Origin: Pseudomonadota bacterium | Lineage (GTDB): Bacteria; Pseudomonadota; Gammaproteobacteria; Steroidobacterales; Steroidobacteraceae | Direction: 5' to 3' | NCBI GenBank assembly: GCA_023391335.1 | Contig: JAEWBG010000069.1 | Coordinates: 1 to 53,789, forward strand | DNA: 53,789 nucleotides | In this document: piece by piece, positions 51,741 to 53,789 of the stretch | Layout: every line of letters starts with the position of its first letter | Position numbering within the stretch: position 1 is the stretch's first letter | Notes under the pieces: model-generated | Told to the model about the DNA's origin: nothing | Seen by the model: the letters and a program-made list of their open reading frames with translations, nothing else | Databases searched by the model: none | Position numbers and translations under genes: made by a program

Positions 51741-51813
51741 TGCTAACTGCAAACGCTGAACCGTCAACCGGGCACTCACTCTGGCCCCCTCTCCCCGGCC
51801 CTCCCCCGCGAGG
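51741..51813. repeat. AAC heptads and the left half of a G/C-rich hairpin split by the insertion sequence
   Basis: NAACNNN heptads lie at 51741-51772. They are followed by CCCCCTCTCCCCGGCCCTCC and CCCGCGAGG ending at 51813. The other half (CCCGCGAGG then GGGGAGGG) continues at 53202 beyond the insertion sequence. When joined, CCCTCCCCC-GCGA-GGGGGGAGGG is a near-perfect hairpin. Confidence 0.75.
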
Positions 51814-53201
51814 CATAGGTATCTACACATCTCCCTCTCGGTGTTTGAGGTATTCGGGGAAGGCGGTTCGGGCGAGAGCTTTGAGCTCATCGTGGGAGTG
51901 ATGTTCCAGGAGCTCTAGCGTTGCGAACAGCTGATACAGACCAGCCAACAAGGCCGGAGCGGTGATCGGCTGCGTGCGTTTCATTTGCCTTCCCGACAAT
52001 CGCACCAGGAATTTGGCGGTGCTGTGTGCTTCAGTATCGCTGTTGCTCTGTCGCATTAGGGTCCAGGCCAAAGCGCAGGCGTGGCTCGCAATGAGCAGGC
52101 GTTTGAGAATCGCCAGCCCCGTCTCTTGCTCCCAGCTCTCCACTTGATGACCTGCGCTTTTGAGCAGCTTGAAGTACGACTCGATCCGCCAGCGCCAGTA
52201 GTACCACAGCGCCACACGCTCATCTGCCACCTTCGATTCCACATTGCTCAGCAAATACCACAACGCCAGCACCTTGCCTTGCGCATCACGAATGCTGCTG
52301 ACGATCAATCGCACCGACAGGGCAATACCGGGCACCGGCGCGAGGCGTTGACCGCGATCGTCTAGTTGCTTGGGCTTGGCCGCTCGCGTCATTCTGACCA
52401 CGCTTGAGGCGATCCACTGCTGAGCGGGGCGTCCTTGATGTTCAACCTCGCGAACAAACTCAAAGTGCAATTGCTCGGCAATCACCTTCAAGGATCGCTG
52501 CTCGCCCGCATGCTCCACCAGGCGGCTGTCTTTGGCGCGAATCAACCAGCGCTGCTCTGCGGCACTCCACTGCCGCAAGTGCGCGACCGAATCAGCTTCT
52601 CGATCCACAATATGCACCAGTGGCTTATCCCACTCTTGCCCCTCAAGCCATCCCATCCGATCACCCAACTCTTCAAGATGCGGGCGTTTGAGGGTACTGG
52701 CTGAGTACGTGCTCCACACCCCGCGCTGGGTATGCAGGTTCTGAACCACTGCTCCCAGCGGATCGCCCTGCGTGTCGTTGAGCAACACCGTACTTTGCAG
52801 CTCATAGCCCACATCGCACTCGTGCGTCATTTGCACTCGATCGGCTTTGCTGCGATGAGTGCGGTAGTTCAAGCGCGACCAATCGTGAACGGCCAACGCA
52901 TACTCACTGCAACTGTCTGCCACCGCCCTGCGTGCACCGGCCAGCACCGGCTCCATCAGCACCTGCGGCGTGGTTCGCTCATTCTCTAAAAAGCGCCACA
53001 GCCCCTGAGTGTGCGCAAAGGCACTGGACTGCAGCGGCAACGCCTTGATCCCCGCCGCTCGCTCGCTCACGGCATTACTGTGCGAAGCCACCAACTGCCA
53101 ATACCGCCGCGATAATCGCGGCTCCAAATCCAACTCGAACTGCTCATGTGCATGCCGCAAGCTTGTACCCCAGATGCGGCTGACTTGTGTAGATACTCAT
53201 G
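51814..53201. mobile_element. Complete IS4-family insertion sequence with 9-bp target duplication
   Basis: The element is 1388 bp. Its ends are imperfect inverted repeats, CATAGGTATCTACACA at the left and CATGAGTATCTACACA read inward from the right, matching at 14 of 16 positions. It is flanked by the direct repeat CCCGCGAGG at 51805-51813 and 53202-53210. It contains one transposase gene on the minus strand, whose stop codon lies within the left inverted repeat. Intact ends, gene and duplication suggest recent insertion. The 9-bp duplication agrees with IS4-family behaviour. Confidence 0.93.
51823..53160 (-). CDS. IS4-family DDE transposase
   Basis: A 445-residue transposase starting at TTG (53160), with GGGG eight bases upstream. 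The N-terminal DNA-binding region (WQLVASHSNAVSERAAGIKALPLQSSAFAHTQGLWRFLENERTT) resembles that of Tn5-type transposases. The DDE triad can be read as Asp in LAVHDWSRLNY, Asp in VHIVDREADSVAHL, and Glu in WRWRIESYFKLLKSAGHQVE. The last is the family Y-(2)-R-(3)-E-(6)-K signature. The reading frame is intact. It is probably active or recently active. Confidence 0.93.
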   Translation of the reverse strand: MRHAHEQFELDLEPRLSRRYWQLVASHSNAVSERAAGIKALPLQSSAFAHTQGLWRFLENERTTPQVLMEPVLAGARRAVADSCSEYALAVHDWSRLNYRTHRSKADRVQMTHECDVGYELQSTVLLNDTQGDPLGAVVQNLHTQRGVWSTYSASTLKRPHLEELGDRMGWLEGQEWDKPLVHIVDREADSVAHLRQWSAAEQRWLIRAKDSRLVEHAGEQRSLKVIAEQLHFEFVREVEHQGRPAQQWIASSVVRMTRAAKPKQLDDRGQRLAPVPGIALSVRLIVSSIRDAQGKVLALWYLLSNVESKVADERVALWYYWRWRIESYFKLLKSAGHQVESWEQETGLAILKRLLIASHACALAWTLMRQSNSDTEAHSTAKFLVRLSGRQMKRTQPITAPALLAGLYQLFATLELLEHHSHDELKALARTAFPEYLKHREGDV

Positions 53202-53247
53202 CCCGCGAGGGGGGAGGGAGCTCATCGTTGGTGTCGCTAGCGCTCCT

Positions 53248-53446
53248 GATTGCGAAGCGATCCATGATTTATCTCAGTTCTGACCTGCCGCCAGGCATTC
53301 CTGATTACAGAGTGATCCTTCCTGACGGAAGTCCTTCCTGATCGTGAAGCGATCCGTCGTCCACTCTTGTTCTGACCCGCCGCGAGGCTCTCCCGATCAC
53401 GAAGTGATCCTTCACGACGTCAGTCCTTCCCGATTGCGAAGCAATC
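53248..53446. repeat. Array of five small GAA-loop hairpins in two 92-bp degenerate units
   Basis: Five 15-base hairpins start at 53248 (GATTGCGAAGCGATC), 53303 (GATTACAGAGTGATC), 53340 (GATCGTGAAGCGATC), 53395 (GATCACGAAGTGATC) and 53432 (GATTGCGAAGCAATC). Each has a six-pair stem and a three-base loop; stem bases change in a compensating way. The unit GTTCTGACC...hairpin...GAC-NNNN-GTC...hairpin occurs twice, beginning at 53277 and 53369, a period of 92. No gene is supported here. Confidence 0.7.
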
Positions 53447-53497
53447 CTACCCGAAGGTTTCAGAACCTATCTCAGAATCCCTTGTGGCCGCGACGGA

Positions 53498-53651
53498 GAC
53501 GGCCACATTTGATTGACTTGGGTTCAGGATTAGGCGCGACGACCGCCCCACGTCGATGTACTTGGCCTTGCGTACTCAAGTGGAGGAGTCCCACGGGGAT
53601 TTCGTTCGGTCACAACAACGTCATGAGCCCACTCAATCAAATGTGGCCGTC
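53498..53651. repeat. MITE-like sequence with 19-bp perfect inverted ends
   Basis: GACGGCCACATTTGATTGA at 53498-53516 is the exact reverse complement of 53633-53651. The 154-bp interval has no reading frame of note. A competing hairpin pairs GTGGCCG (53484-53490) with CGGCCAC (53500-53506). No clear target duplication is visible, so identification as a miniature transposable element is tentative. Confidence 0.55.
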
Positions 53652-53703
53652 CCGTCCCATACAATGATCAATAACTTACACGGGTTGCCGCTCGGATGGC
53701 CGG

Positions 53704-53763
53704 CGAGAAACGATCGCGTCTTGCCCGAAGTCCCGCTTCGAGCTGCGCCACGATCGTTTCTCG
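53704..53763. repeat. 13-bp perfect inverted repeat near the window end
   Basis: CGAGAAACGATCG at 53704-53716 and CGATCGTTTCTCG at 53751-53763 are exact reverse complements with a 34-base loop. It could be a binding site, a hairpin at the 3' end of a gene outside the window, or the end of another small element. Nothing around it identifies which. Confidence 0.5.
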
Positions 53764-53789
53764 TCGATCCATCAGAGCGACAACGCGGC

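Noticed and set aside
53009..53667. Plus-strand frames through the right end of the IS and the hairpin array
   Set aside because: They run antisense to the transposase or through the 92-bp repeat, and the repeated peptides merely mirror the repeated DNA.

Overview
The window looks like chromosome of a free-living, moderately GC-rich Gammaproteobacterium, probably near Steroidobacter/Nevskiales or Xanthomonadales. This is inferred from family composition (a large TonB-dependent receptor, an RND tripartite pump, Tat-exported oxidoreductases, Tex, PEP carboxylase, a DUF885 protein, an SpmA/SpmB-like fusion); there is no rRNA or tRNA in the window to confirm it.

Layout. 248-5770: a TonB-dependent receptor, a small membrane protein and a GH9 endoglucanase, suggesting beta-glucan use. 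5774-7365: a hipBA module with three evenly spaced operator-like boxes. 7609-13201: hemerythrin, Tex, an exported aldose epimerase and an EF-hand protein, all on the minus strand. 13374-15897: a hybrid sensor kinase split by a frameshift, then an SpmAB-like membrane protein. 17654-20699: coiled-coil protein, pirin and an outer-membrane barrel. 20941-26863: an MFP-RND-OMF efflux operon. 27073-32583: Ada, a flavin amine oxidase and PEP carboxylase. 32752-36962: a four-gene plus-strand cluster (orphan secretin N0-N1 protein, NnrU-like protein, exported trypsin-like protein, TonB-C protein). 37969-41918: DUF885 protein, BON lipoprotein and a Tat-exported Gfo/Idh/MocA oxidoreductase. 42529-48436: PadR regulator plus membrane protein, then two large exported proteins, one a cytochrome c/beta-propeller fusion of a kind I associate with Planctomycetes/Verrucomicrobia. 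48752-51701: small unknown proteins and an internally deleted Tat flavoprotein. 51814-53201: a complete IS4-family insertion sequence with a 9-bp target duplication. 53211-53789: non-coding, hairpin-rich DNA.

The most unusual signal is in the gaps between genes. They are filled with short degenerate arrays of two kinds: period-9 arrays with cores CACGGAG, CACAAAG or ATCCTGT, and period-7 arrays with cores GTGTNNN or NAACNNN. The period-9 arrays mostly occur as inverted pairs that can fold into long hairpins. They sit within about 25 nt downstream of the stop codons of at least eleven genes. At two places they have become coding sequence: the signal peptide of the efflux outer-membrane factor, and the C-terminal tail plus stop codon of the amine oxidase. 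I could not run searches; family names come from motifs read by eye.
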